A stretch of DNA of 64,000 nt, taken from NCBI RefSeq assembly GCF_020852455.1, contig NZ_JADZAT010000010.1:1-64000 (forward strand), read 5' to 3'. Made by a program: the position numbers and the translations under genes. Under the pieces are notes generated by a model that saw only the letters and a list, made by a program, of their open reading frames with translations, searched no databases and had not been told where the DNA came from. Each line of letters begins with the position of its first letter. Position 1 is the stretch's first letter. Shown here piece by piece: positions 35,443 to 43,178 of the stretch. This stretch comes from Novosphingobium sp. (GTDB taxonomy: Bacteria > Pseudomonadota > Alphaproteobacteria > Sphingomonadales > Sphingomonadaceae).

Positions 35443-35469
35443 GGGCGCGGAACAATTCCGCGCCCTTTT
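35443..35469 (+). terminator. Rho-independent terminator after rpsU
   Basis: GGGCGCGGAA and TTCCGCGCCC form a perfect 10-bp stem with a 3-nt loop, followed by TTTT. Confidence 0.9.
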
Positions 35470-35494
35470 GCATATCTGTCAGACAGGAATCCGC

Positions 35495-36061
35495 ATGACC
35501 GAAGTGACCCGCGTACCGCTGCAGCCCATCGCCAAGGGCGCCTTGACCAAGTTGTGGCTGGGGGTGCTGGCCGTGGCGCTGGCCGCTGCGGGCCTGGCCT
35601 GGGCCTCGTTGCCCAAGGGCGTTGATCTGGAAACCGTCAAGGCCGGCAGCGGCAAGGCCGTGACCGAAGCCGACGTGGTGGTGATCAATTACACCGGCAA
35701 GCTGCTGAGCGGTAAGACCTTCGATGAAGGCCAGCAGACCCCGCTGCCGGTTACCGGCATGATTCCGGGCTTCACCGAAGGCCTGCTGAAGATGAAGCAG
35801 GGCGGCAAGTACAAGCTGACCATCCCCGCCGCCAAGGCCTATGGCCCTGAGGAAAAGAGCAATCCGCAGACCGGCGAAGTGGTGATTCCGGCCAACAGCG
35901 ATCTGGTTTTCGATATCGAGATCCTGCAGGTCATGCCGCGCCAGCAGTTTGAGCAGATGATGCAGCTCCAGCAGATGCAGCAGATGCAGCAGGCCCAGGG
36001 CGGCGAAGGCGCCGAAGCGCCGGGCAAGGATGCCCCCAAGTCGTCGCCGAAGACCAAGTAA
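35495..36061 (+). CDS. FKBP-type peptidyl-prolyl cis-trans isomerase
   Basis: The 188-residue protein has an N-terminal membrane anchor or signal ([18 protein letters not shown]) and an FKBP domain ([54 protein letters not shown]). A Gln/Met-rich tail ([14 protein letters not shown]) and a Pro/Lys end follow. It catalyses proline isomerisation, probably in the periplasm. It sits between rpsU and gatC, 20 bp from gatC. Confidence 0.9.
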   Translation: MTEVTRVPLQPIAKGALTKLWLGVLAVALAAAGLAWASLPKGVDLETVKAGSGKAVTEADVVVINYTGKLLSGKTFDEGQQTPLPVTGMIPGFTEGLLKMKQGGKYKLTIPAAKAYGPEEKSNPQTGEVVIPANSDLVFDIEILQVMPRQQFEQMMQLQQMQQMQQAQGGEGAEAPGKDAPKSSPKTK

Positions 36062-36080
36062 GCACAGGATAGACGCGAAC

Positions 36081-36383
36081 ATGTCGGTTGATACCGCCAC
36101 CGTGGCCAAGATCGCCGCGCTGGCCCGCATCAAGGTGGGCGAGGCCGAGCTCGAGGCGATGGTTCCCGAACTAAACGGAATCCTCGCCTGGGTGGAGCAG
36201 CTGGGTGAAGTCGATGTGACCGGGGTCGAACCGATGACCGCGGTGATCGAAAATCACCTGCGGCTGCGCGACGACGTGATCGATGCCGATCCGCTGACCG
36301 CCGGGGGCAAGCGCGACGCCGTGCTTGCCAATGCCCCGGCGCGGCAGGACGGGTTCTTCGGCGTGCCCAAGGTGATCGAATAA
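36081..36383 (+). CDS. gatC: Asp-tRNA(Asn)/Glu-tRNA(Gln) amidotransferase subunit C
   Basis: The 100-residue protein has the GatC fold ([35 protein letters not shown] and the C-terminal FFGVPKVIE). It stabilises GatA in the GatCAB complex. Its stop overlaps the gatA start by one base (TAATG). Confidence 0.95.
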   Translation: MSVDTATVAKIAALARIKVGEAELEAMVPELNGILAWVEQLGEVDVTGVEPMTAVIENHLRLRDDVIDADPLTAGGKRDAVLANAPARQDGFFGVPKVIE

Positions 36384-37870
36384 TGACCGATCTTACCGAA
36401 CTGGGCGTCGCGGCAATCCGCGACGGCGTGGCCAAGGGTGACTTCACCGCGGTTGAAGTGGCCGAGGCGTTCAACGCCAATGTTGCCGCCGCGCAGGCTG
36501 CGCTCAATGCTTTCATCGTTGCCACGCCTGACGCCGCGATCGAAGCCGCCAGGGCCACCGATGCGCGCCGCGCGGCGGGGCAGCCGCTGGGCAAGATGGG
36601 CGGCGTGCCGATCGGCATGAAGGACCTGTTCGCCACCAAGGGCGTGCAGACCACTGCGGCCAGCCACATCCTTGAAGGGTTCAAGCCCGAATACGAATCG
36701 ACCGTTTCGCAGAACCTGTGGAACGCCGGTGCGGGCATGCTGGGCAAGCTCAACCTTGACCAGTTCGCGATGGGCTCGTCGAACGAGACCTCGTATTTCG
36801 GCAATGTCATTTCGCCCTGGCGGCGGAACGATGGCGGCAATGCGGCGATGGCTCCGGGCGGCAGCTCGGGCGGCAGTTCGGTGGCGGTTTCCGCACGGCT
36901 CGCCCCGGCGGCGACCGGCACCGACACCGGCGGTTCGATCCGCCAGCCCGCCGCTTTCACCGGCATTTCCGGGATCAAGCCGACCTATGGCCGTTGCAGC
37001 CGCTGGGGCATCGTCGCCTTCGCCAGCAGCCTCGATCAGGCCGGGCCGATGGCCCGCGACGTGCGTGACTGCGCGATCATGCTGGAAGCGATGGCCGGGT
37101 TCGATCCCAAGGATGCAACCAGCCTCGACCTGCCGGTTCCCGAATGGGAAGCGGGCCTTTCGGGCGATCTCAAGGGCAAGAAGGTTGGCGTTCCGGTTGA
37201 ATACCGGATGGACGGGATGGACGCCGATGTCGCGGCCAGCTGGGATCGCGGGATCGAATGGCTGCGGGACGCCGGGGCCGAGATCGTCGAGGTCAGCCTG
37301 CCGCACACCAAGTATGCGTTGCCGGCCTATTACATCATCGCTCCGGCCGAAGCCTCATCGAACCTTGCCCGGTATGACGGGGTGCGTTTCGGCCTGCGCG
37401 ACCTGCCCGATGGGGCCGGCCTGCAGGACATGTACGCCGCCACCCGCGCCGCCGGGTTCGGGGCAGAGGTCAAGCGCCGGATCCTGATCGGCACCTATGT
37501 GCTCAGCGCCGGGTTCTATGACGCCTACTATACCCAGGCGCAGAAGGTCCGCACGCTGATCAGCCAGGACTTCAAGAACGCCTTCACCCGCTGCGACGTG
37601 ATCCTGGCGCCGACCGCGCCGACTGCCGCCTTTGGCCTCGGCGAAAAGACCGATGATCCGCTGTCGATGTACCTCAACGACGTCTTCGCCGTCCCCGCCT
37701 CGCTGGCGGGCCTGCCGGCCATGTCGGTGCCCGCCGGGCTCAACCGCGAAGGGCTGCCGCTGGGGCTGCAGATCATCGGCAAGGCGTTCGATGAGCAAGG
37801 CGTGCTCAATGCGGGCCTCGCGATCGAGAGCCGTGCGCAGTTCAGCGCGAAGCCTGAGCGGTGGTGGTGA
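36383..37870 (+). CDS. gatA: Asp-tRNA(Asn)/Glu-tRNA(Gln) amidotransferase subunit A
   Basis: The 495-residue amidase-signature enzyme carries the Ser-cisSer-Lys triad: Lys in PIGMKDLF, the Ser-rich loop [11 protein letters not shown] and [14 protein letters not shown]. It frees ammonia from glutamine for GatB. gatB lies separately at 41.3 kb, so the complex genes are split by a slipin, tRNA-like genes and an acyltransferase. Confidence 0.96.
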   Translation: MTDLTELGVAAIRDGVAKGDFTAVEVAEAFNANVAAAQAALNAFIVATPDAAIEAARATDARRAAGQPLGKMGGVPIGMKDLFATKGVQTTAASHILEGFKPEYESTVSQNLWNAGAGMLGKLNLDQFAMGSSNETSYFGNVISPWRRNDGGNAAMAPGGSSGGSSVAVSARLAPAATGTDTGGSIRQPAAFTGISGIKPTYGRCSRWGIVAFASSLDQAGPMARDVRDCAIMLEAMAGFDPKDATSLDLPVPEWEAGLSGDLKGKKVGVPVEYRMDGMDADVAASWDRGIEWLRDAGAEIVEVSLPHTKYALPAYYIIAPAEASSNLARYDGVRFGLRDLPDGAGLQDMYAATRAAGFGAEVKRRILIGTYVLSAGFYDAYYTQAQKVRTLISQDFKNAFTRCDVILAPTAPTAAFGLGEKTDDPLSMYLNDVFAVPASLAGLPAMSVPAGLNREGLPLGLQIIGKAFDEQGVLNAGLAIESRAQFSAKPERWW

Positions 37871-37998
37871 GGTAGTTTGGTGCGCGTGGAGGGATTACCG
37901 GCCTGGCCGGTGGTCTCTGCAGCTTCGAAGCTCCAGCTCGAACTCCCATCGCACCGCTTCAAAGACCATCGTCTTTGGCGATTGGACTATACGCGCAC

Positions 37999-38082
37999 TG
38001 GTGGGGAGGGGAGGAATTCGCACCTCCACAGCCGAAGCACCGCGTTTACAGCGCGGCAGGCTCACTCGTGCCCAGCTTTCCC
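37999..38082 (-). tRNA. degenerate tRNA-Tyr-like gene (anticodon GUA)
   Basis: The minus strand has a good anticodon arm (CCGCG, loop CTGTAAA, CGCGG), a 12-nt variable region, a T stem (GGAGG/CCTCC) and an encoded CCA end. Faults are clear: the T loop is TGCGAATT, with an extra base and a changed TTC, only five of seven acceptor pairs form, the D loop lacks GG, and position 8 is C rather than U. The 84-nt length fits a class II tRNA-Tyr. It is probably a tRNA pseudogene or a decayed mobile-element tRNA. Confidence 0.45.
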
Positions 38083-38084
38083 GG

Positions 38085-38121
38085 AAATGAAACGGGGCGC
38101 GATCGTTTCCGACCGCGCCCC
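38085..38121 (-). terminator. Rho-independent terminator of the slipin gene
   Basis: On the minus strand GGGGCGCG and CGCGCCCC form an 8-bp stem with a 12-nt loop, followed by GTTTCATTTC. It lies 26 bp after the slipin stop. Confidence 0.65.
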
Positions 38122-38146
38122 GCGAGCGTCCCGGTGAACGCCGGCC

Positions 38147-39304
38147 TCAATCGGCCAGCTTCACCAGGTCGTTCATCAGGCCGCTGGTGCCGTTCATCAC
38201 GGTCAGCTTGTCGACCTTGCTGGCGATGCTTTCCAGCGCCTCCAGTTCCTTCAGCCGCAGCATGACCGGGTTTTCAGCCATGACCTTGGCAGTGTTGAGC
38301 AGCGAGCGGGTGGCGTTCGTTTCTTCACGCCGGCGGATGACATTGGCCTCCGCCTCCTTCTGCGCTGCGACCACCTGGTTCAGGATCTCGCGCATATCGC
38401 CCGGCAGGATCACGTCCTTGAGGGCGATTTCGCTGACCTCGATCCCGATCGCGGCCATATCGCTGCGGACCTTTTCGGCCGCCTCGGCGTCAACCGTCAC
38501 CTTGTTTTCAAGGATCTGGTCAAGCGTCTTGGCACCCAGCGTCTTGCGGAAGGCGTACTGCAGCGCGCGGTACAGCGCGTCGCTGAAATCCTTCACGCTG
38601 CCGGTTGCCAGGACCGGATCGACCACGCGGTATTCCGCCGCCAGGTTGATCCGCAGGGTCACACGGTCACGGGTCAGGACTTCCTGCCCGGTCACGTCCA
38701 GCGACTGGCGGGTCAGGTCGATCAGCTTGACCCCGACCTTCCGCCCGGCCTTCCAGTAGCCATAGACGCCCGCGCCCAGCTGTTCGGCCAGCTGGCCATC
38801 GATGCTGACCAGGGCCATCTTGCCCTCGTCAACCTCGACCAGGCTGACCTGCTGCAGCCTGCCCGCGTTGAGCAGCCGCTGGAGCAGCCGGGGTTCGACC
38901 CGCAGGCCGGTGCCGGTATCAACCAGTTGCGCCTTCCACGGCCCGGCATCGGTCCACAGCACCAGCTTGCTGTCCGGCGCGAGAACGGTGTTGATGAGCC
39001 CATCGCGTTCGATGACTGCAATCTCGTTCTCGCCGGTCCGGTACACGGTCAGGTGCCGCGCAACGTCCTCGGGCAGCTTGTCGAGCACCGCCTGTTCATA
39101 GTTGGACAGGAACAGCATCTGGCCCAGCTTCTGGCGCTCAAGCACTGCCGAACCGTCGCGGTTCTTCAGCACCTGTTCGCCGGGACCGAGGATGCCCTGG
39201 ACCTGACCCTGGTAGAGCCAGACCGCCCGCTCGCCTTCATCGATGAGCACGCGGGTGCGCCCCATCACAAGATCAATCAAACGCTTCATCATCTCATTCA
39301 CCAT
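38147..39304 (-). CDS. slipin (SPFH/stomatin family)
   Basis: The 385-residue protein has an N-terminal region with no obvious membrane helix, an SPFH domain at about 170-320 (GVKLIDLTRQSLDVTGQEVLTRDRVTL, YRALQYAFRKTLGAKTLDQIL) and the bacterial slipin C-terminal helix (AQKEAEANVIRRREETNATR, LLNTAKVMAENPVMLRLKE). Slipins scaffold membrane microdomains. There are in-frame ATGs at 39304 and 39292; neither has a strong ribosome site. No NfeD partner is adjacent. Confidence 0.85.
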   Translation of the reverse strand: MVNEMMKRLIDLVMGRTRVLIDEGERAVWLYQGQVQGILGPGEQVLKNRDGSAVLERQKLGQMLFLSNYEQAVLDKLPEDVARHLTVYRTGENEIAVIERDGLINTVLAPDSKLVLWTDAGPWKAQLVDTGTGLRVEPRLLQRLLNAGRLQQVSLVEVDEGKMALVSIDGQLAEQLGAGVYGYWKAGRKVGVKLIDLTRQSLDVTGQEVLTRDRVTLRINLAAEYRVVDPVLATGSVKDFSDALYRALQYAFRKTLGAKTLDQILENKVTVDAEAAEKVRSDMAAIGIEVSEIALKDVILPGDMREILNQVVAAQKEAEANVIRRREETNATRSLLNTAKVMAENPVMLRLKELEALESIASKVDKLTVMNGTSGLMNDLVKLAD

Positions 39305-39649
39305 TCAAAATCGCGCTAAGACACGCCATTTCCTTTCTGTTTCATCGTGTTGCTTCGATTCCCGGGCCGAAGATCCGGGGACCGGCGGCACTATCGCCGG
39401 CGGGCGGCGGGCAAGCGGGCCTTGCAGCGCGCGGGGCGGACCTGGGGCCGCTTGAAAGCGATCCCGGTCGATCCCGGCGCAGCGCGGCCTTTGCCCGCAG
39501 CCTGGCCATTGGCAGTGGCTTCTGGGAAGGCGCGGTCCCGGCCCGGTTCGCCCGCAGGCGTTCCGTGCCGGTCTTTTGCCCTCCTGTCGGCAAGCCGGTC
39601 CCCGAACCGGGTCTGGAACAGCGTTTCAAGCTGCTGGTCGTGTAATGAC
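39305..39649. other. 345-bp GC-rich region without a confident gene
   Basis: The segment upstream of slipin stays open in one forward frame ending at about 39646 (its last residues read GLEQRFKLLVV). That frame has no ATG, no ribosome site and no recognisable family. I treat it as non-coding or as the decayed 3' part of a lost gene. The slipin promoter should lie at its left end. Confidence 0.35.
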
Positions 39650-39723
39650 CGAGTGGAGAAGGAATCGAACCTTCGACACCTGGATTAACAGTCCAGTGCT
39701 CTAACCAACTGAGCTATCCAATG
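39650..39723 (-). tRNA. tRNA-Asn (GUU) with imperfect acceptor stem
   Basis: The minus strand gives a standard D arm (GCTC AGTTGGTTA GAGC), anticodon arm (CTGGA CTGTTAA TCCAG, anticodon GTT), a 5-nt variable loop and T arm (GAAGG TTCGATT CCTTC). Acceptor pairs 1-72 and 3-70 are mismatched (C-C and T-C), and no CCA is encoded. Its 5' end overlaps the CCA end of the preceding tRNA-Leu-like gene by 2 bp. It may be a working gene with a short stem or a damaged copy. Confidence 0.65.
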
Positions 39724-39804
39724 GTGCGTATGACGGGAGTCGAACCCGCAATGACTTGCGTCATCGGACCTAAACCGATTGCCTTACCGTTAGGCTACAC
39801 ACGC
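39722..39804 (-). tRNA. tRNA-Leu-like gene (anticodon UAG) with unusual D arm
   Basis: The 83-nt minus-strand sequence has a full 7-bp acceptor (GCGTGTG/CATACGC, one G-U), anticodon arm ATCGG TTTAGGT CCGAT (anticodon TAG), a long variable arm (GACGCAAGTC), T arm GCGGG TTCGACT CCCGT and encoded ACCA. The D arm (TAGCCTAACGGTAAGGC) is of class I type rather than the usual leucine form, and the anticodon loop ends in T rather than A. The anticodon assignment is clear; function is uncertain. Confidence 0.65.
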
Positions 39805-40108
39805 CTGACCACACGAAGCGCCATCCGTACATCGCCCTGGCAGAGCCAGCCGATGCGGGCGGGGATCCGGAACCCCAAACCGTTGATATGCGCCCCGCCC
39901 TTGGCCGGGGGAGCGGGCCGTTAGGAGCGTGATTCGGATCGCGCAACAAAAAAATGCAACTTAAAGACATCTTTATGTGTATGAACGGCTTGACTTGATG
40001 GCGATCTGGGGCGGACTAAGTGGCGCAATTCTGCCGTTTTGAAAGTGCCGGGCCGATTACTTTGCAGCGCAGACTTTTTTCTCGAACAATGCTTGTGAAG
40101 GACGCTGG
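39805..40108. other. 304-bp region between tRNA-like genes and acyltransferase
   Basis: The left half is GC-rich and resembles no gene. The right half is AT-rich (CAACAAAAAAATGCAACTTAA near 39950), unlike its surroundings, and probably carries the acyltransferase promoter. No repeats or terminators are obvious. Confidence 0.4.
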
Positions 40109-41233
40109 ATGAGCCCGGCAGCGCCTGCGCACCGCTTTGCCGCGCTCGATTCGCTGCGCGGTCTGGCCGCGCTGGGGGTGTTGCTGCACCACATGCCGGC
40201 TAGCAACGGGCTGGCCACGATCCCGCTGGCCAGTGCGGGCGGGCTCTTCGTCGATCTGTTCTTTGTCATCTCGGGCTTCGTCATCGCCGAGAGCTATGGC
40301 GAGCGGCTGGCGAACGGATTTTCCCGGGCGCGGTTTGCGGTGCTGCGGCTGGGGCGGGTTCTGCCACTACATCTGGTGATGGTTGCGGCCTTTCTGGCGC
40401 TGGAGCTTGCCGCCTGGGCGTTCGGATCGGGCGGCCTCAACCTTCGCGCGCCCTTCACCGGGGTTCATTCGGGTGAGCACTTGCTGCGGGCCGTGCTGCT
40501 CCTCGATGCGTACATCCCGGAAAAGCGCAATTATTACAATGGTGTTAGTTGGAGTATCGCAGTCGAGCTGCTGCTCTATGCCTTGGCCGCAACGGCTTTT
40601 CATGCCGGACGACTGGGGCTGACGGTGTTCATTGCGCTGGGCCTGGGGGCGCTGGTGCTGCAACTGGCTGGGGTCGATATGCTGATCCTGACCAATGCGG
40701 TGCAGCGCGGTATGGCCGGGTTCGCAGCCGGGATGCTGTGCTGGCTGCTGTACCAACGCCGCGCCGGGCAAAGCCTGCCAGCCCCCGGCTTGCTTGAGCC
40801 ACTGGCGCTGGGCTTGCTGTTGCTGTTCGTCTGGAACGCCGAACGCTTTGAGACTGCCGGTCTGGTGGTGGTGCCTTCTGCCTTGGCGGCCTTTGTCTTC
40901 GCGCATCAGGCTGGCTGGCTTTCGCGCCTGATGCTGCTGCGCTGGCCGCTGTGGCTGGGGACCGTTTCGTACAGCCTCTACATGGTTCACGTGATGGTAA
41001 TGGCCCGGATCGCTGACCTGTTCCTGCTGGCCTCGCGTCATCTGGGGCTGCCACTGGCCAGCTATACCTGGCAGGGTGAGACCCCGATCAAGGCGATCGA
41101 TCTGCCACTGCTGCCCGCGCTGGCGGTTCAGCTGGCGATGATCCTGGCCTGCGCGGGCGTGGCCGGGCTGACCTGGCGCTGGATCGAAGAGCCGGCGCGG
41201 CAATGGTCACGGCGGCTGGCAGAGCGGCTTTAG
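40109..41233 (+). CDS. acyltransferase 3 family membrane protein (OafA/YrhL-like)
   Basis: The 374-residue protein has about ten membrane helices and the family motifs [31 protein letters not shown] and [14 protein letters not shown] late motif, SYSLYMVHV, precedes [10 protein letters not shown]. It transfers acyl groups such as acetyl to surface carbohydrates. AAGGACG supports the ATG. It stands alone upstream of gatB. Confidence 0.9.
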   Translation: MSPAAPAHRFAALDSLRGLAALGVLLHHMPASNGLATIPLASAGGLFVDLFFVISGFVIAESYGERLANGFSRARFAVLRLGRVLPLHLVMVAAFLALELAAWAFGSGGLNLRAPFTGVHSGEHLLRAVLLLDAYIPEKRNYYNGVSWSIAVELLLYALAATAFHAGRLGLTVFIALGLGALVLQLAGVDMLILTNAVQRGMAGFAAGMLCWLLYQRRAGQSLPAPGLLEPLALGLLLLFVWNAERFETAGLVVVPSALAAFVFAHQAGWLSRLMLLRWPLWLGTVSYSLYMVHVMVMARIADLFLLASRHLGLPLASYTWQGETPIKAIDLPLLPALAVQLAMILACAGVAGLTWRWIEEPARQWSRRLAERL

Positions 41234-41273
41234 GCCCTTTTCAGATCTCTTTGAGGGCACTATCGGCAGATCC

Positions 41274-42764
41274 ATGAGCAACTATCGCATCCACGGCGCC
41301 ACGGGCGAATGGGAGGTCGTGATCGGCCTTGAAGTCCACGCGCAGGTCACTTCGCAGAGCAAGCTGTTTTCGGGCGCCGCCACCGCTTTCGGGGCCGAGC
41401 CGAATTCGCAGGTCAGTCTGGTCGATGCGGCCATGCCGGGGATGCTGCCGGTGCCCAACCGTGAATGCATTCGCCAGGCTGTCCGCACCGGGATGGCGCT
41501 CAATGCCCAGATCAACAAGTGGTCGCGCTTCGATCGCAAGAACTACTTCTACGCCGATCTGCCGCAGGGCTACCAGATCAGCCAGCTTTACCATCCGATC
41601 GTGGGCGAGGGCGAGATCGAGGTGGTGCTTGACGACAAGGACCCCGAAGGCAGCACCAAGACGATCGGGATCGAACGCATCCACGTTGAGCAGGACGCCG
41701 GCAAGCTGATGCACGATCAGCACCCGACCATGTCCTATGTCGATCTCAACCGCTCGGGCGTGGCGCTGATGGAAATCGTCAGCCGGCCCGACATGCGCAG
41801 CCCGGCTGAAGCCGGGGCCTATATCGCCAAGCTGCGCCAGATCCTGCGCTATGTCGGATCGTGCGATGGCAACATGGATCAGGGTTCGATGCGCGCCGAC
41901 GTCAACGTCTCGGTCCGCCGTCCGGGTGAACCGTTTGGCACCCGCACCGAAACCAAGAACGTCAATTCGGTTCGCTTCGTGATGGCCGTGGTCGAAAGCG
42001 AGGCCCGCCGTCAGGTCGATCTGATCGAGGACGGCGGCACGGTGGTGCAGGAAACCCGGCTCTACGATCCCGATCGCAACGAAACGCGGTCGATGCGCAG
42101 CAAGGAAGATGCGCACGATTACCGCTATTTCCCCGATCCGGACCTGCTGCCGCTGGAACTGGACGATGCCTTCCTTGACGAATGCCGCGCCAGCCTGCCG
42201 GAACTGCCCGATGCCAAGCGCCACCGCTATGAAACCGGGCTGGGCCTGTCGGCCTATAACGCCAATGTGCTGACCGCCGATGTCGAGGTGGCGCGCCAGT
42301 TCGAAGCGCTGCTGGCCTCGGTCGCCGCAGCCGCCGGCAAGGGTGAGGGCGATCTGGCCAAGCGGGTCGCCAACTGGCTGCTGTCGGAACGCCCGGGCAT
42401 CCTGGGGGCGCATTCGCTCAGCGCGGATCATCCCAAGAACTCGCTAGAAGCCAACACCATGATCGTGGTGGCGACCGAAAGCGGGCTGATTTCGGGCAGC
42501 AAGGCCAAGGAAATCTTCGAGGCGCACCTGACCAGCGACATCGACCTGGCGGCCGAGATCGAGGCCAACAAGCAGACCAGCGATACCGGCGCGATCGAGG
42601 CTGCGGTCGATGCCATTCTGGCCGCCAATGCCGACAAGGTTGCCGAATACAAGGGCGGCAAGGAAAACCTGTTCGGCTTCTTCGTCGGCCAGACGATGAA
42701 GGCCATGCAGGGCAAGGGCAATCCGCAGCTGGTCAACCAGGTGCTGCGCGAGCGGCTGGGTTAG
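41274..42764 (+). CDS. gatB: Asp-tRNA(Asn)/Glu-tRNA(Gln) amidotransferase subunit B
   Basis: The 496-residue protein has the GatB signatures [41 protein letters not shown] and a C-terminal helical YqeY-like tail ([16 protein letters not shown]). It amidates Asp or Glu bound to tRNA using ammonia from GatA. The gene is about 3.4 kb from gatCA rather than in one operon. Confidence 0.96.
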   Translation: MSNYRIHGATGEWEVVIGLEVHAQVTSQSKLFSGAATAFGAEPNSQVSLVDAAMPGMLPVPNRECIRQAVRTGMALNAQINKWSRFDRKNYFYADLPQGYQISQLYHPIVGEGEIEVVLDDKDPEGSTKTIGIERIHVEQDAGKLMHDQHPTMSYVDLNRSGVALMEIVSRPDMRSPAEAGAYIAKLRQILRYVGSCDGNMDQGSMRADVNVSVRRPGEPFGTRTETKNVNSVRFVMAVVESEARRQVDLIEDGGTVVQETRLYDPDRNETRSMRSKEDAHDYRYFPDPDLLPLELDDAFLDECRASLPELPDAKRHRYETGLGLSAYNANVLTADVEVARQFEALLASVAAAAGKGEGDLAKRVANWLLSERPGILGAHSLSADHPKNSLEANTMIVVATESGLISGSKAKEIFEAHLTSDIDLAAEIEANKQTSDTGAIEAAVDAILAANADKVAEYKGGKENLFGFFVGQTMKAMQGKGNPQLVNQVLRERLG

Positions 42765-42785
42765 TCCTACTCGGCTGGACAAACG

Positions 42786-42818
42786 AAAGGGCGCCGGAGC
42801 AGAATTCCGGCGCCCTTT
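42786..42818. terminator. bidirectional terminator between gatB and the small conserved gene
   Basis: AAAGGGCGCCGGA and TCCGGCGCCCTTT make a perfect 13-bp stem with a 7-nt loop, with T-rich (TTTGTGTTT) downstream on the plus strand and an A-run giving U on the minus strand. Confidence 0.85.
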
Positions 42819-42840
42819 GTGTTTCAGCCTTGCGGCGAAA

Positions 42841-43140
42841 TCAGCCCTTGCGGGTGCCGTTCATCGGGAAGGTGCCGAATGCGCCAGCCTTGACCGAACC
42901 GGTCAGGGTGTCGCCATCGACAGTGGCTTCGCCTTCGAGGGTCATCGGCATCGGGACGGTCATCTTCATCGACCAGGTCAGCTTGTTACCATCGACCTTG
43001 CCGTTTTCGAGTTCCATCGAACCCATCGCGCCGACGTTCGAACCGGTGAAAGTGTCGCCATCGACGTTGATGGTCACTTCGCTCTTCTGGTCGCCCATCG
43101 GGGTCTTGGTCACGCATTCATAGGTGCCGGCAACAGACAT
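42841..43140 (-). CDS. small conserved beta-rich protein
   Basis: The 99-residue protein has no signal peptide and consists of short repeated beta strands: MSVAGTYECVTKTPMGDQKS, then VDGDTFTGSNVG and VDGDTLTGSVKAG. The VDGDTxTG repeats suggest two homologous halves of a small barrel, with a lipocalin-like feel. AGGAGAG upstream supports the start. I do not recognise a named family. It shares a terminator with gatB. Confidence 0.7.
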   Translation of the reverse strand: MSVAGTYECVTKTPMGDQKSEVTINVDGDTFTGSNVGAMGSMELENGKVDGNKLTWSMKMTVPMPMTLEGEATVDGDTLTGSVKAGAFGTFPMNGTRKG

Positions 43141-43178
43141 TCGAACTCTCCTCGCTTACAGTGGGGTAAGTAACGGCA

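Noticed and set aside
37999..38121. tmRNA acceptor piece as an alternative to the tRNA-Tyr-like call
   Set aside because: A full anticodon arm with GUA is present and there is no tag-coding segment nearby.
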